DNA of 64,000 nucleotides, taken from positions 2,204,501-2,268,500 of the forward strand of contig NC_081331.1 in NCBI RefSeq assembly GCF_022539665.2, in the 5' to 3' direction. Below the pieces are notes generated by a model that was not told where the DNA came from, did no database searches, and saw nothing but the letters and a program-made list of their open reading frames with translations. The position numbers and the translations under genes were made by a program. Within the stretch, counting starts at the first letter, position 1. The number at the start of each line of letters is the position of its first letter. Source of the stretch: Daphnia carinata. Lineage: Eukaryota > Arthropoda > Branchiopoda > Diplostraca > Daphniidae. Below, in pieces: positions 11,126 through 22,700 of this stretch.

Positions 11126-11375
11126 CTTCTTTTTTCTCTTTTCTTTTCTTCTTCTTTTTTCTTTCTTTCTTTCTTCCATCTTCTTTTTTTCTTTCTTGAG
11201 GGCGTAGAATCTTGCGTCTTGATCTGTTGTAGAAGCTTGCGTAATCCGATGAATCTTGCGTATCTTGAATGAAGATTTGGAGGGAAAGGGAGGGGGGGAA
11301 ATTGGCGGTGTCGGGACTTGAACCCGGGGCCTTCAGAATGCGAAGCGAAGGTGGTAACCACTGTGCCAGGACCGC
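11126..11375 (-). mobile_element. tRNA-derived SINE-like element
   Basis: On the minus strand the head (11375-11303, about 73 nt) resembles a tRNA. It begins GCGGTCCTGGCACAGTGG, containing an A-box-like TGGCACAGTGG. A loop TTCGCAT lies where an anticodon would be, and it carries the B-box GGGTTCAAGTCCC and closes with ACCGC. The outer five acceptor pairs form; the inner ones and the anticodon stem are degenerate. A ~100-nt unrelated body containing repeated CGCAAGATTC/ACGCAAGCTTC words follows, then a ~75-nt A-rich (GAAA)n-type tail down to 11126. The head-body-tail order fits a polymerase III-transcribed SINE better than a functional tRNA gene. No target-site duplication was confirmed. Confidence 0.6.
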
Positions 11376-12576
11376 ACATCTCAAACAAATTTATTTTTCA
11401 TCGACCTTCGTTCTAATACCGGAGCTATATAATATATGACTAATAGTGGTGTCGCGCTGTGGTAGGGCGCTGTGGTATAGCACTGAGATCATACGTCGAC
11501 TGTCCGTGTTCGGTTCTTATAGACGCCATTGCTTCAAATTTTTTTTAATTATTTTTATAAATGTAAATAAAAAAAATAAAATAACCCATTTTATTTATTT
11601 TAGAACAGTATTAAATCGAACACATTTTTAAAGCAATTAACCAGTGCCCGTCAAAGCCAAACAAGTTACCAGAAAAATTTAAATTGGCTATGGAAATAAA
11701 ACCATCGGATTGCCCCATCATATTTGTTTAGTTAAGCAATAAAGATATGGTTTTTTCCAAAAATAATTGTCATCGAACTTTCAACGTTATAAAGCCTCAA
11801 GAGAATCACAGCGTTTCCCAATGAACAGTGTGTTGCTCACCTAGATAACAAAATTGTGTGAGAGGCCTCGGGTTCATCATGTCTCAACAACAAATTGTTC
11901 ATCATGGTTCAACAAAATAGATTCGTAATTCCTACGTATATATTCAAGGAACTCTCCCCAGCTTTTGCAATTGGGTCAAGTGCTTGTCAGAAATTCAGTC
12001 GGAGACTTGAGTCTTAAAAAATTCGGCGTGCGATATGTTTGGCACAGACGTTTGGAGGATCAAATGGAGTTCGTGGTGTATCCTAGTCAGTGTTACTTTC
12101 TGAAAAGCGTACCGTTCACCATTGTCCGCTTGGTGGCTCTTATTGAGGAACATTTTACATTTGAAGTTGCATAGAAGCGCCAAAAGCAACAGCGGTTTGG
12201 CCAAAAATCTCAAAATCCCGAGAAATCCCCAGAAAATTAAATAGGCCCTGGATAATCCCGGAAACCCTAGATTTCCATAACTGCACCCTAGATTCCAAAA
12301 ATTTTCCTTAAATCCCCCTAAATAGGGTAATATCCCTAGAAGTGGAATGGCTGGGCACAAGTGATGTGGCCTAAAAGCTACGAAAGAGTCGTCACTTTGA
12401 AGTGTACGAAACACCAACTAGGTGTCCAAATAATTGAAGCGGGAATTTTGGTTTTATTTGACTTCGTTTATTTGATGACGAAATGAGTTTTGCTGGTTTT
12501 GTCACAAACTTTCGCACAGAATGTGGAAATCTTGGCCACACCTCTCAGTATGATTTTTAACTTTCCCAGAGTATTT
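11376..12576. other. Intergenic region 3' of SLC5 copy 1
   Basis: No gene is supportable. About 12,200-12,340 is a degenerate low-complexity patch with several AAATCCC/CCCTAGA-type words. The short open frames here show no codon structure or family resemblance. Confidence 0.4.
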
Positions 12577-15500
12577 TCAAGACAAGGAGACGGAACCACA
12601 GTCCTGAAACACCATGGCAAAATGAAAATTCAACTATTCTTTATGACACACACAACCATGTGAACAATAAAAGATGCCATCACAATTATTTCTTTTTTTA
12701 ATCTATTCATAAAAGGGAAATTAGTTGATTGGTTACTTACTTCGTCGGCAGTAGAAAATCTATGAAAAACAGTGCTGTCTCTAAGTTCTTCGACAGGCAT
12801 TTCCATGGGTCGCGAAACAGTGTCTAATGCATTAGTGAGCAGGCTAACAAGCGTTCCAAGTACAATGACAATAAGCATTCCAATCACTGTGTACCACAGA
12901 TAAGAAATTCTTAGCAGAATAAAGACTTCCTCCTGTCTGAACAGAAAAACTAAAATTACCATTAAATAAACAAAGAAAGACCAGGCATGCAGTTTAAGTA
13001 CTCATCGGGAATCGACGAATTGCCCAAGTTTGGGTTTACAGATAATGAACCGAAACTTTCGTTATAATAAGCGGAACAATTTTCTATGCTAAAAGATTTG
13101 GTTTGATTGTTGTAGACAACTCCAGTGGATTTAGCGATTTGCGCACTTAACCCGAGCCACATCATAAATCCAAATGCAGTAAGCATGCCCACTCCAGCTC
13201 CCTTTGGAAAATGAAACAAAGCGTAACGCCAAATCTAATTTTGCACTACATAGCTAAATTGAGCGGTTACTTACGATGGCGTTAGCACAGGGAACGAAGA
13301 TGCCAAGAGTAAATACTCCTAAAATCGATCCAGCCACAGCGCCATCAAAACTCAAAGTTGCCTGTTCGGAAGTCATAAGCAAATCGAATGAAGTGGAAAA
13401 ATATAAATTAAGTGAGCTGCAATAAAATATATGCTTACGCTATACATACGTCTAAGATAGTTTTGATTTGAGCTACAACAAAAACCATGCTGAAACTAAG
13501 AACTCCAAATACGAATGACACTCCTTTGACAACACCGGTAGCGGTCCGCTCTCGCATATTTGGGAAGACGGGTCGAATGAAATCCTCCAGAACTATAAGG
13601 GCTACTGCATTAAGGACGCTTGACAAAGTGCTACACGAAGGACGTAAACATTGCATAAGTTCCAGGTGTTTGTGTACGACTTGAAAATAGTCACATTAGC
13701 CCATGTATACGTTGAATTCTTAACTTTGACGATGAAAAATGTAATCAGTAGGCTTACCTGAGCGCACCGCTGAAAATCCCAGCAACAAAAAGCCCTGGAA
13801 GCCCCGGAAAATCACCAAGCACATCCATGACAAAGAATGGCACAATTTGGTCTGCTTTATCGATAACCTGTTGATAAAAAGTTGCCAGATTAATGCATCA
13901 TTACTACGTATGGTGCCTCAGTACGTTGAAGACGAAAATTTCTAGTGAATATGTTTTAGCCCTATTTTTGGAATTTACTTACCTTGGCAGTTAACGGATC
14001 ACAATCAAAGTACTTCGAGTACATGACTAGCCCAACCACACCACAAAGAAGAATGATGCCACACACAGCGACCAAATTGCTCCACATGGATCTGACGAGA
14101 ATGATTGTAGATTGGCAGTAAATATTATATAACGCTCAACGCTATGAAAATTGTGAAAGGGCATGCTCAGTTATACATTTTTGCTTTACGAAGGGTTTTC
14201 ATCACAAGAAAACGCTGGACAGTGGTCTGATCAACTGCATACCAACTCATCCAGTAGAAGAAGCCTCCAATAACAAGCGACCAAACCTATGATATAGAAT
14301 CGTCAGCTGAATAGTAAACGATACAAAGGGATTCGTAAAAAAAACAGTTTACCGTATGCGGAGTTGTGGGGTCGATATCAATGCTGTAAAACAATAAACA
14401 GTGCAAGAAATGAATTGGTACATTCCTCTAAAAGATTGCCTACTTCAATAGCTCCATACGGGACGTGTTGTAATTACGCTCCCAAACTGGTCCCCAACCT
14501 CCAACGTCGAATACTCCTTTGATTATGAGAATGATAATCGAGCCATACATCATTACAAATTGGATGGTATCCGTCCATACAACAGCTTTGATTCCACCCT
14601 ATAAGCCCAGTTTTTTTAGAGTAAAAAAATTGCAATCAATGCTTAATTTCATGTTTGAAAATTTACTATTGCTGTGTAAAACGTGCAGACGGCGAATAAA
14701 ATGCCAACTGACGCCAAGGTATGAATTCCGGTGACTAGATCAATAAAATAGGGAAAATATAAAGAAAAACTGAATGGAAAAATGTGTGAAAAAATCAAGA
14801 GTGCTACCTTGTCTGAGGGCCCAAGAAGGTCCAATTGCCACAATGGATAAGTATAACAACTGAAACAAATTACACTACGCGTTTAATTTTTGACTTTACG
14901 GTACTGCACAAACTTATTGCGGATCGTTTACCTGCTTTACCACGAATAACATTGATGCGAGGCGTCTTATTATCAGGTTGAATCGTACTTCTAAATACTA
15001 AAATTGAAGCGCCAATGAGGTAAAACATAGTTGATTCAAATCACAGGTGAATTCGAAAGTTACCTGATTTGCTGAAACAATTTTCAATCGATAGAAAATG
15101 GGTAAATACACATGAGTTGCAGCAGCGATAGAGAGAACTGCAGATACAGTTAACCAAACATACATCGTTCCATTAAGGTAAACCTCTGTGGGTGCGCCTA
15201 GAAGTGTCGTCGCAGAGATTGAGCTATAAAAAACGGAAAATATTTCATTAATATCCCGTCAATAGATTGCCCTTTGTAGAAAATTTTTTTGTTAGGTTTG
15301 AGCTCCGCTAGCGCATTTTGAATAAACAGCGGACCAGAATTTCTGTTTTGTAAGATCAACTTTAACACATTGTGAATGATAAACGCTTGTTTGATCCCAC
15401 AGCCAGGAAATACGTCAAACGCAAGCAATAACATCATCACGGATTCATAGATGATACTCTATTCTCCAAGTAAGGAGAGACAGGTTCTTGTGCGATGGAA

Positions 15501-15734
15501 ACTTAAAAGCTGGAAAACGTGAAAATGCTGAAAATAATACCTGGCGGCAAGAGACATAGCTACAGGGAATATAGGCATCTTTCTTCCCCCCATCAGGTAG
15601 TTGGAGGTCGAATCACTGGCGCCTTGCCAAGCGTGGTAAATACCAACCAGTGACGACACCAGCAGAGTCAAAGCGAATAGAAGGTAATCGACCCAGGTGA
15701 AGAGTTTTGGCCATGAATCTGATGTCGTCGCCAT
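12577..15734 (-). CDS. Sodium/solute symporter, SLC5 family (SMVT/SMCT-like), tandem copy 1
   Basis: Fifteen coding exons on the minus strand: 15734-15541, 15223-15064, 14997-14932, 14859-14808, 14734-14667, 14598-14444, 14383-14353, 14286-14177, 14091-13983, 13867-13758, 13630-13450, 13361-13275, 13201-13002, 12936-12741, 12603-12577. The CDS is 1,746 nt, about 581 residues, with every phase consistent. It opens with a TM1 containing FTWVDYLLFALTLLVSSLVG, then NYLMGGRKMP, and carries the SLC5 signature TAIGGIKAVVWTDTIQ. It also has WYAVDQTTVQRFL, the substrate/sodium-site helix SGALSTLSSVLNA with its S-T-x-S-S cluster, and hydrophobic helices up to a cytosolic tail. By family it couples inward sodium to uptake of vitamins, monocarboxylates or similar anions at the plasma membrane; the substrate cannot be told. 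The terminal exon (encoding DCGSVSLS) is tentative. Two N-glycosylation-like NxS/T sites lie in the loop encoded by exon 13. Confidence 0.9.
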
Positions 15735-16060
15735 GGCTTTTGCATACGCAGAAATTTCTGTTGCAACGAAATGAATTGTTGGAAAACACTAAGCAACTAT
15801 AAGGAAACCAAGAAACACTTTTTTCGATCTTCAAGTCTTTAAACTCTCTGTTGCAATGCGTTTGGGATTGGATGTGACCGTTACTGCCAAACCTGAATTA
15901 GGTGACTGCCATTCTTTTCTCCAGGCCACAACTCTTGGGTTCGCTGCAGCCTCTTTTCGTCGTTGAGCGTTTCTCTTTTTATTCTTTTCCATGTCTCTCC
16001 ATGTGCCTGCTTCCAATACAAGCTGCGCCGTACATGGACATTGTGCCATCTTTCCCTAAA
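15735..16060 (-). other. Probable 5' leader exon and promoter region of SLC5 copy 1
   Basis: An acceptor (GCAACAG at 15,758) lies 23 nt before the start codon. A donor (TTCAG|GTTTGG) is at 15,893/15,892, after a segment homologous to one upstream of copy 2 at 19,318-19,493. Together they suggest a non-coding first exon from about 15,893 to beyond 16,050. The segment also has a 72-codon open frame, but its conserved frame differs between the copies, so coding is not supported. Confidence 0.4.
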
Positions 16061-16222
16061 TGGAGTTACTTTATTGAATGTTTTAGCTTCTCTTACTTTT
16101 TTTTATTTTGCGCTTTGCGTTTCAATTTCGCAAGTTTGTAGAAATGATGTATTTACAAATGAGCTACAAACCGGCCCTATAAAGTGAAAGCAATTTCTGG
16201 TTTTATTGTGAACACATTCACT

Positions 16223-19169
16223 CTACTGAGGCAGTTCGTTTAATGCAAACACTTCATTGACGTGCACCTGTTGTGAGGATCGAACGATTCCAATTGATTA
16301 CGTGGAACCAGTAATCGAGACAAAAATGATCATTAATATTAATAAATGGGTTTTTGAAATATGATTTTGGTCAATATAGACTTACGCGATCGTTGGAAGT
16401 ATTTTTTGGACAAACGGCATCATCATTGAGCTGTTCAGTAGACATTTGCACAGGACTTGTTACACAATTGAATGCTTTAACCAATAGGCTGACTAATGTT
16501 CCAATCGTAATGACGATGATCACACCAATGAACGTGTACCACAAATAGGAAATCCTTAGCAAAATAAAGGGTTCTTCCGGCCTAAAATAAACCATGTAAC
16601 CCCATGTAACCAGAGTTTACTTTTTTAACGCAACACCATACTCGTCAGAAAACGTAGAATTCAGGTGTAAGGAAGATGACGTTCCGTTAAAGGCAAGACA
16701 ATTATCAACGCTGAAAGGTTTCACTTGACTGTTTTGGACAATTCCACTGGATTTCGCAATCTGCGTGCTTAGCAAGAGCCATATCATCAATCCAAAGGTG
16801 GTTAACATGCCTACTCCAGCTCCCTTAATACAAAACGTAAACAGATGTAGGATATAGAGAACCATGAATCTACTTACGATGGAATTGGCACACGGAACAA
16901 AAATGCCAAGAGTAAACACGCCCAATATCGATCCAGCTACGGCGCCATCGAAACTCACTGTTGCCTGCATAAAAATGAAAGGCATTTGAGAGAAAACGTG
17001 TGGCCATTAAAAGGGAAATCGCGATTGAATTTCGTACGTCTAAAATGGTCTTCACTTGAGCTACCAGGAAAACCATGCTAAAGCTGAGGCCGCTAAATAG
17101 TAGGGACACTCCTTTAACAAGTCGAGTGGCCTTTTGATCACGTAAGTTTGGGAAGAAAGGCCGTACGAAATCTTCGTAAACGACAAGTGCCACCGCATTC
17201 AGGACGCTTGATATCGTGCTGGAGTAGAAATAGGGAAAGATAACCTTTAAACTCGTTTGTGGCGACATGTAGCGATCGTAGGTTGTGCTTGATCCGCTTA
17301 ATGGTAATTGTATTTGTGGACCTTAGCGCACCGCTTAAGACGCCGGCAACGAAGAGCCCTGGAAGTCCCGGATAATCACCAAGCACATCCATGACGTAAA
17401 ATGGAAGTATTTGGTCTGCTTTATCAATAATCTAATAGGGTACAACCATCTATTTACTAGACAAGTTAAGATAGTCAATATAAATTTGGTAATTACCTCA
17501 GAAGTTAACGGATCACAGTCGAAATAATGGGCGTACATGACGAGCCCGACGATACCGCAGAGGAAGATTATTCCGCATACGAAGGCCATGTTAATCCACA
17601 TTGATCTGTCATTTTTAAGGAATACGAAAATCATATTTCAACTGCAAAATTTAACATTTGTAAGGTAAAGGCGATTTACATTTGCGCAGTTCGTAATGTT
17701 GGCATGGCAAGTGAACGTTGGACAACAGTTTGATCCACTGCATACCAACTCAGCCAGTAAAATACGCCTCCAATCGAAAAAGACCACACCTGTTGGAATG
17801 TCAACACATTATTTGTTAACCGAGGCAAAGAAATGTTGATGGAATGTTTAACCGTATGCGGAGTCGTAGGATCCGTGTCAATGCTACGAATAATGGAATA
17901 AATTATATGCGAAAAAAAAAACTAAAACTATTGAAAACGCAAATACTTAAAAATTTCGATACGGGAGGAATTATAATTACGCTCCCAAACGATTCCTAGG
18001 CCATCGACATCTGTCACTCCTTTAATTATTAAGGTTATAATTGAGCCGAAGATCAATACAATTTGTAGAGTATCTGTCCAGACAACGGCTTTAATTCCAC
18101 CCTGTATAAACGGTTAATCCAGCGGTAGTATAGCCAATTTGATTTGTTCTTCTCTACGTACGATTGCTGTATAAAAGGTGCAGACGGCGAATAGAATGCT
18201 GACAGATATCAGTGCATTGATTCCAGTGACTAAAGAGAACAGGTACAGGTAAATTATAGCACCATGATAAACGCGAGAGCGCATTAAAAGCTATTCCCAC
18301 CTTGGCTGAGAGCTAACGAAGGTCCATAAGCCACAATTGAAAGATACAATAGCTAGTAAAAAAAAATATTCATAAATAAATATAAAATATGAGGCTTTAT
18401 TATGATGATGTTCGCTTTGTACCTGCTTTACTATGAAAAGAATTGAGGCGATGCGTCGGACGAAACGATTAAAGCGTATCTCTAAATACTGCCCGATAAA
18501 ACCTAGTAAACGATTTCACTTGGCACGAAGAAATTAAGGTACATGAACTTACCTGATTTGCTGATACAATTTGCAGTCGATGAAAAACAGGTAAGTAAAC
18601 GTAACTGGCAATCGGCGTGCATAAAGCCACGGAGAAAATAAACCACAAGTACATTGTGCCATTCATATACACGTCAGTTGGGCCACCGAGAAGTGTAGTC
18701 GCTGAAAAGGAACTGCAATAAACGAACGGGAAAATGTGAATTGATTAACTATTCCGCTTCCCAATAACCTTTAAATTTCAGAAAATGTCCATCCATCCAC
18801 ATTTCCGTTTAAACATTTCTCAACTCATACCTTCATTGGCCATTTGTGGCCAAATTTCACAAATAAGAATCCAACAATTTCATTATCGTCAACGTGTCCT
18901 GTTCTGTTCATAGTTTTGGGTTTCGGTCATCGTGCGATTCAAAACATAACACACACCAATGTAAACAACAACACATACCTGGCGGCAAGAGACAAAGCGA
19001 CAGGTAAAATGGGCATCTTCTTTCCACCCATTAGGTAGTCAGAAGTCGAACCGCTAGAGCCTCGCCAAGCGTGATAAATCCCAACTAACGAGGACACTAG
19101 CAGAGTCAAAGCAAAAAGAAGGTAATCGACCCAGGTGAAGAGTTTTGGCCATGAATTTGATATTGCCAT
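16223..19169 (-). CDS. Sodium/solute symporter, SLC5 family (SMVT/SMCT-like), tandem copy 2
   Basis: Fifteen coding exons: 19169-18979, 18712-18553, 18488-18423, 18352-18301, 18229-18162, 18101-17947, 17883-17853, 17789-17680, 17605-17497, 17431-17322, 17218-17038, 16964-16878, 16823-16642, 16581-16386, 16267-16223 (TAG). The CDS is 1,743 nt, about 580 residues. Twelve of the fifteen exons have exactly the copy 1 length and all phases agree, so this is a tandem duplicate. It shares FTWVDYLLFALTLLVSSLVG, GGIKAVVWTDTLQ, SGALSTISSVLNA and the P-E-E-P-F-I-L-L-R-I-S-Y-L-W helix. Differences concentrate in the extracellular loop of exon 13 (six codons shorter) and in the C-terminal exon, which encodes VHVNEVFALNELPQ instead of DCGSVSLS. 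The donor of exon 10 (AG|GTCCAC) is weak. Substrate is unknown; divergence in loop and tail suggests different substrate handling, trafficking or regulation. Confidence 0.9.
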
Positions 19170-19317
19170 GGCTTTCGTGAATGTCGAAACTTCTGCTGCC
19201 GCAAATCAAAAATTAATTGTTTGAAAATATGTTTGTTAAGATGACGATAAGTTTTGTCATGAAGTACTATTTCATACCGTTCTTTACTGTTGCGAAGATC
19301 CTTTCTCTCCAATCTAC

Positions 19318-19493
19318 CTTTGTTGACTGCCATGGATTTCCCGGACCCAGACCTCCGGCGTTTTCTGCCAAAGGTGCAGCTGCTCTTTGAGTTGTTCCAC
19401 TTATCAAAATTTTTCATCTCTCCACACATAGTCCAGCTTTTGAGTAACCTGGTCTCTATAGGTATGGATGTTTTCTCTGTCCTTTGCCATGGC
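19318..19493 (-). other. Leader-like exon upstream of SLC5 copy 2
   Basis: A segment between acceptor TTTATAG (19,494) and donor AAAG|GTAGAT (19,318/19,317) aligns with the leader-like segment of copy 1. The copies share GGAGAGA, CAGCTGCA/GGCTGCAG and a near-identical ATGGCAGTCA just before the donor. It could splice to the acceptor GGCAGCAG, 25-30 nt before the copy 2 start codon. The same DNA contains the second exon of the small ORF described next; both uses may be real (an upstream ORF). Confidence 0.4.
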
Positions 19494-19760
19494 CTATAAA
19501 TATTTTTGTAGTATAGTTGACCCATTTAGATCTTACAGAAACTACTCCAATCATTTCTTTTTACTAACCCTGACTAAGCTAATTACAATCAAAGTATGCA
19601 TGCAATAAAGACAGCAAAAAGGAATCACACTGGTTATACAATAATAATCGGGATTCAGCCAGGTCGAACACTGACTAACCTTTCGAATAAAAATTTCCAT
19701 ATCCAGAGTGCTGCGTTTGAAGCTATCCTCCAGAGTTGTGCATAATCCGTTATAGCCCAT
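19404..19760 (-). CDS. Possible small two-exon ORF (56 residues), or upstream ORF of SLC5 copy 2
   Basis: ATG at 19,760 in a good context (GCCATGG) opens 27 codons to a donor at 19,680/19,679 (AAAG|GTTAGT). Spliced to 19,493 in phase 0 this gives MGYNGLCTTLEDSFKRS... ending ...VWRDEKF, followed by two in-frame stops (TGA TAA). The frame then stays open for 28 more codons (VEQLKEQLHLWQKTPEVW...), which is odd. I do not recognise the product. It may be an upstream ORF in the transporter's 5' leader, or a gene that has acquired stops. Confidence 0.25.
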
Positions 19761-22700
19761 GGCGACAATGGCTATAAGTTATAAACACAGGTAGATCCAA
19801 CGAACGACTGACACTATGTTTACTTGGGCTTTCTTCGCTAGGGAGTGCCGCCACCTTTGGAGTTGGTTTTAAACGTTTCTTCTCCTATTTACGTCACTCT
19901 GTTGTGTAACAAGAGTTTAGGCGATGGACGGCTTTCCCATCGTAGAGGGAAACTAGTGACTTATTGGCTTCGTTACGTCCAACAGCCACGAAAGGAATGA
20001 AGATGACAAGTCGATTTCTCACCTGAATTTACGTAATCAGGTGGTAGAATCTTTAAGCTCGGCCAAGGAGTTTGTAGCAACTGGTAGTTACTGTTGTCAT
20101 ATCGTAACTGTGACACACCAGGTAGTGCTACTTGACTCACCAAAGTCAGCCGCCTTTATAATAAGCACAGCAAGACGAAAACTTTAAATGGTTTCTTGGA
20201 AACGCATCTATAGGCGCCAAAAATGAATTGCAAGTTCATAGCTGATAAGCATGAAGGTTGCTACGTGGGTAGTAAATTGCTACGTAAATTAAAAATAGTG
20301 TCTCGTCATCGCACAAAATGTCCACACCAGCAATGACTTCATGGTGTCCTTTTCGTTTTACAAAAGACAGCCATTTTTCTATAATGTAGCGTGAAAATGA
20401 ATAAAAAATAAGCTGGTTCCTAGTTCAATACGATTCAACACTAAAAAAATAATCAATATTTTAATGATTAAAACTTTGGCAAGGGATCCTTGAAGGTGCT
20501 ACTAGTCGAAATTTTTAGAGTGCGCTTTACTTGCTAAATTCGGGAAAAAGAAAACCCATATTAAAATCCAGCAAATGATGACGACCATCTCGATTACGTA
20601 CCAATGAAAAGTATGAATAGCTGATGAGCTTTGACGTGCATTTTTGTTTTCTCGCCAATTCGTATAAGATGCTTTTTTTTCCCTTTAAGGTGCGGTACTG
20701 TATGTGTACTTTCTATTTTGCCCTCATCTTCTACGTTTGTTATTGCGATTGTTTCAATAGTGAAGGGTTTTACTTTCTCTATCCTTTATTTTGGGGGGTC
20801 CGTGCTCGAGCTGTGAGGCCTGCTCTGGTAATTTGTGGGGTAATTAAATGGTGCGTATAGTTCACCCCCGTTCTATAGTAGATAGGGCTCGCTTTGTTTC
20901 TTTTCTCGCCTCCAAAAAGTCTCAACAAACAAGTCAGAATAGATATAGATAGACATATAGAGCCAGCCTTGTTGATGGCTGTCTGCTGAACGCACCAGAT
21001 TTAGAGCCTATAAGTTTTTTTCGGCTTGCTCTGTCGGTACATACAGACGGCCACTTTTTTTTCTTCATCTTTTCCTCCTCCCTTATTTATCCAAACCCAA
21101 AGATGTCGGTTCTTCTCCCTTTTTTTTAACTTTTTCTCCGTGTGTATACACATTCGAAGGCGCCGATACTTGTCAGCAATTACAGGCCGCTCTCTATAGT
21201 TCTTTTTCATGTAGTCTCTGTCCCGCTACATGTGTATACACACCTATATACAACAGAAAGAGTGGGAGGTTCCTCAGGGTCTTTTGTTTTCCTTTGATCT
21301 TCCTTTTTTTTTTTAGAGAGACTTGTCCGCTCACACTCTAGAACATCTCGATCCGCCTCCAAACCGCTTTTTCTTTTACCCTCCACCGGTAGAAACATAA
21401 AGCTTTTACACGTATGCTGCTGCGTCTAATATAGACTCCATATATACATATACCTCCCTGCTAGACTTTCTTTGAAAGCCGAGAGATAACGGCAAATACA
21501 CATCAAATGTAAAGAGTGTTTGTCGGCGCCCGCCGAGAAAAAGAAATGATCAAAGAAAATGCAGCCCTTTTTTTTGACTCGTGCTACGAGCGGCTCGCGC
21601 TATATAGCTGCAATAGGTGGTACTTCATCAACACTCAATTATATAGCGGTGTCTTACTGTATCTATATAGGTCTTTCTATTGTTTCTTTCTCTACAAGGA
21701 GACATCCTATACGGAGTGTCTGGGTAAACTGTCTTAAAAGTTGATTGGTAGAGGTCTAAATATACATGTAGAAATCGAATTGAAAGGGACGAAAAAAAAA
21801 AAAACCAAATTGGCTATGAATGTTAAAAAAAAAAAATTCAATGTTGGACGATGAGTAACAAAAAAAGAATGATTTCGTCGGGAAGGATCAACGAAAGAGG
21901 TCGTTAGATGTGCGTCTCGACGGCGGCAGAGTTATATTGTTTGGTCGCGTCGGATGAATTTTTTTTTCTTTTTCCAGCTAAGGTAAAGTCAGTGAGGATG
22001 CGGTTGTTTTTACATAGGTAGATGCATGTAAAAAAGGGGAAAAAAAGAATGAAGAAAAATAAAGGACTTGCGCGCTCTATTGCGGTCCTGTCATTACCAG
22101 CCGATATAGTCCACCACGTTCGGCCTGTAATTTACTCCGAACTGGTCAAATTGTTATTACCTACAAAAAAAAAAGAGGAGGATTCGTTTTTCTTTTTCAT
22201 TCTTACAGTTGAAAAGGCCCAGCGTGACACAGCGTCGCCGCCGCCATACGAAAGGTACACAACAAAAAAAGGGGCAAAAACAACAGATATGTGTAAAGAA
22301 TGATGAAGATTTCACCTGCTGTTAGTCTAAAGACTTTCAGACACACATGTTCACAGACATTTCAAACCTGACAGCAGATGATGATTCTCCCTTTTTTCTT
22401 TCTTTTCATGAAAATCTTTTGCTTTGACCTGTACATTCAACAGTCATTCAGTAACCCTCTCCCCTTATGTTTCTGTGTTCCAGTAGCTAGTGAAAAGACA
22501 ACATCGTGGGAAGCGTTTTTTCTTTTCTTTAGCGTACAGTTAACTGTTAATATTATCCAACGCACCACTTGAAATCGTTCAAAAGGGAAAGGCACTCTTT
22601 GATTTTTAGCATTGATGATCCCTGTGAATTATGGGCGTTTTGAATATTCCCTTTACCCCGAGTGCCGCTATTTTGGAATTTATAGACCCAGCCGCTCCAC

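Noticed and set aside
11444-11530. tRNA-like sequence on the plus strand with pairing GGTGTC/GACGCC ends
   Set aside because: No convincing B-box or anticodon arm; the pairing of the ends may be chance.
12703-12740. Nearest acceptor for the last intron of SLC5 copy 1
   Set aside because: It gives a 38-bp intron and an unlikely tail; the acceptor at 12,604 gives a normal intron and a short tail as in copy 2.
15831-16049. 72-codon open frame upstream of SLC5 copy 1
   Set aside because: The homologous segment of copy 2 aligns in a different frame with stops, so a leader exon is the better explanation.
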